From CAZOHC01 sp964579845 (GTDB lineage Bacteria > Patescibacteriota > Microgenomatia > Levybacterales > UBA12049): DNA of 19,620 nt. Of the stretch, positions 19,583 through 19,620 are shown in pieces. Made by a program: the position numbers and the translations under genes. The notes beneath the pieces are model-generated. The model saw only the letters and a list, made by a program, of their open reading frames with translations, was not told the DNA's origin and made no database searches. Position 1 is the stretch's first letter. Each line of letters begins with the position of its first letter. The DNA lies in the NCBI GenBank assembly GCA_964579845.1, contig CAZOHC010000022.1, positions 1 through 19,620 of the forward strand, in the 5' to 3' direction.

Positions 19583-19620
19583 TTACCACCTTCCACTCGC
19601 ACCGCCGCCACCTGATGCAC
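19583..19620 (-). CDS. 3' end of a gene with a Gly-rich tail, possibly TPM-domain protein (partial)
   Basis: Read on the minus strand from the window edge, the frame ends ASGGGGASGRW followed by TAA at 19585-19583. A GGGGASGxW ending is typical of membrane proteins of the TPM-domain (YgcG-like) family, whose C termini are Gly/Ser-rich. Only 11 codons are visible, so the identity rests on this tail alone. The gene converges on the proline-rich protein gene with a 17-nt gap, and the two stop codons sit in a GGTAA/TTACC inverted repeat. Confidence 0.5.
   Translation of the reverse strand, partial: ASGGGGASGRW

Noticed and set aside
1..19620. UGA recoded as Gly or Trp (alternative code)
   Set aside because: Several genes (ugd, rmlA, the glycosylase, the dehydrogenase, nfo) end in TGA at the family's expected length and RF2 is present.
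1..19620. CRISPR arrays, tRNA or rRNA genes, insertion sequences, phage genes
   Set aside because: All gaps are short (158 nt at most), with no repeat-spacer pattern, cloverleaf or transposase-like frame. The only repetitive sequences are the Pro/Thr codon runs inside genes.

Overview
The window looks like chromosomal DNA of a Candidate Phyla Radiation (Patescibacteria) bacterium, plausibly Microgenomates. This placement is an inference from several signs. Genes are tightly packed and often overlap by 4 nt. Several small membrane-anchored surface proteins carry Pro/Thr-rich 'TPTP' linkers. Some universal proteins are very short (TsaB of 103 aa), and the genes follow a fermentative, minimal pattern. 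UGA is a normal stop codon here: several genes end in TGA and release factor 2 is present, which argues against the UGA-recoded Gracilibacteria and Absconditabacteria. I see no rRNA, tRNA, CRISPR array, insertion sequence or phage gene, and no gene-free stretch over 300 bases; the largest gap is about 158 nt.

Layout. (1) 21-8155 is a nucleotide-sugar region. A plus-strand GDP-mannose 4,6-dehydratase-like gene converges on a nine-gene minus-strand operon that reads CAP-domain surface protein, small 3-TM protein, rmlA, rmlC-like cupin, NUDIX hydrolase, rmlB, rmlD, UDP-glucose dehydrogenase, GDP-6-deoxy-4-keto sugar reductase. Together these could supply dTDP-L-rhamnose, UDP-glucuronate and a GDP-6-deoxyhexose such as GDP-D-rhamnose for surface polysaccharide. 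No glycosyltransferase lies inside the window. (2) 8259-9652 is a minus-strand t6A tRNA-modification operon, tsaE-tsaC-tsaB, with a strikingly short TsaB. (3) 9700-13463 is a minus-strand cell-division operon: ftsE, ftsX, a secreted coiled-coil protein with a C39-like cysteine peptidase domain, and a membrane-anchored lamin-tail-domain protein. (4) 13552-16486 holds an uncharacterised membrane-anchored protein gene and an operon of a D-2-hydroxyacid dehydrogenase, a small membrane protein and prfB. (5) 16546-18060 is a divergent base-excision-repair pair, an AlkA-like glycosylase and endonuclease IV, sharing a 63-bp promoter region. (6) 18067-19620 carries an unrecognised gene, a proline-rich bitopic membrane protein, and the last 11 codons of a minus-strand gene with a Gly-rich tail.

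The most coherent regulatory signal is that at least five transcription units have a good -10 element, often an extended TGn -10, lying only 6-8 nt upstream of the start codon with no Shine-Dalgarno. This predicts leaderless mRNAs, one of them starting with GTG. The best functional leads are the FtsEX module coupled to a C39-like (not CHAP or M23) putative hydrolase and a lamin-tail protein, and an endonuclease IV in which one conserved zinc-ligand His is Gln.
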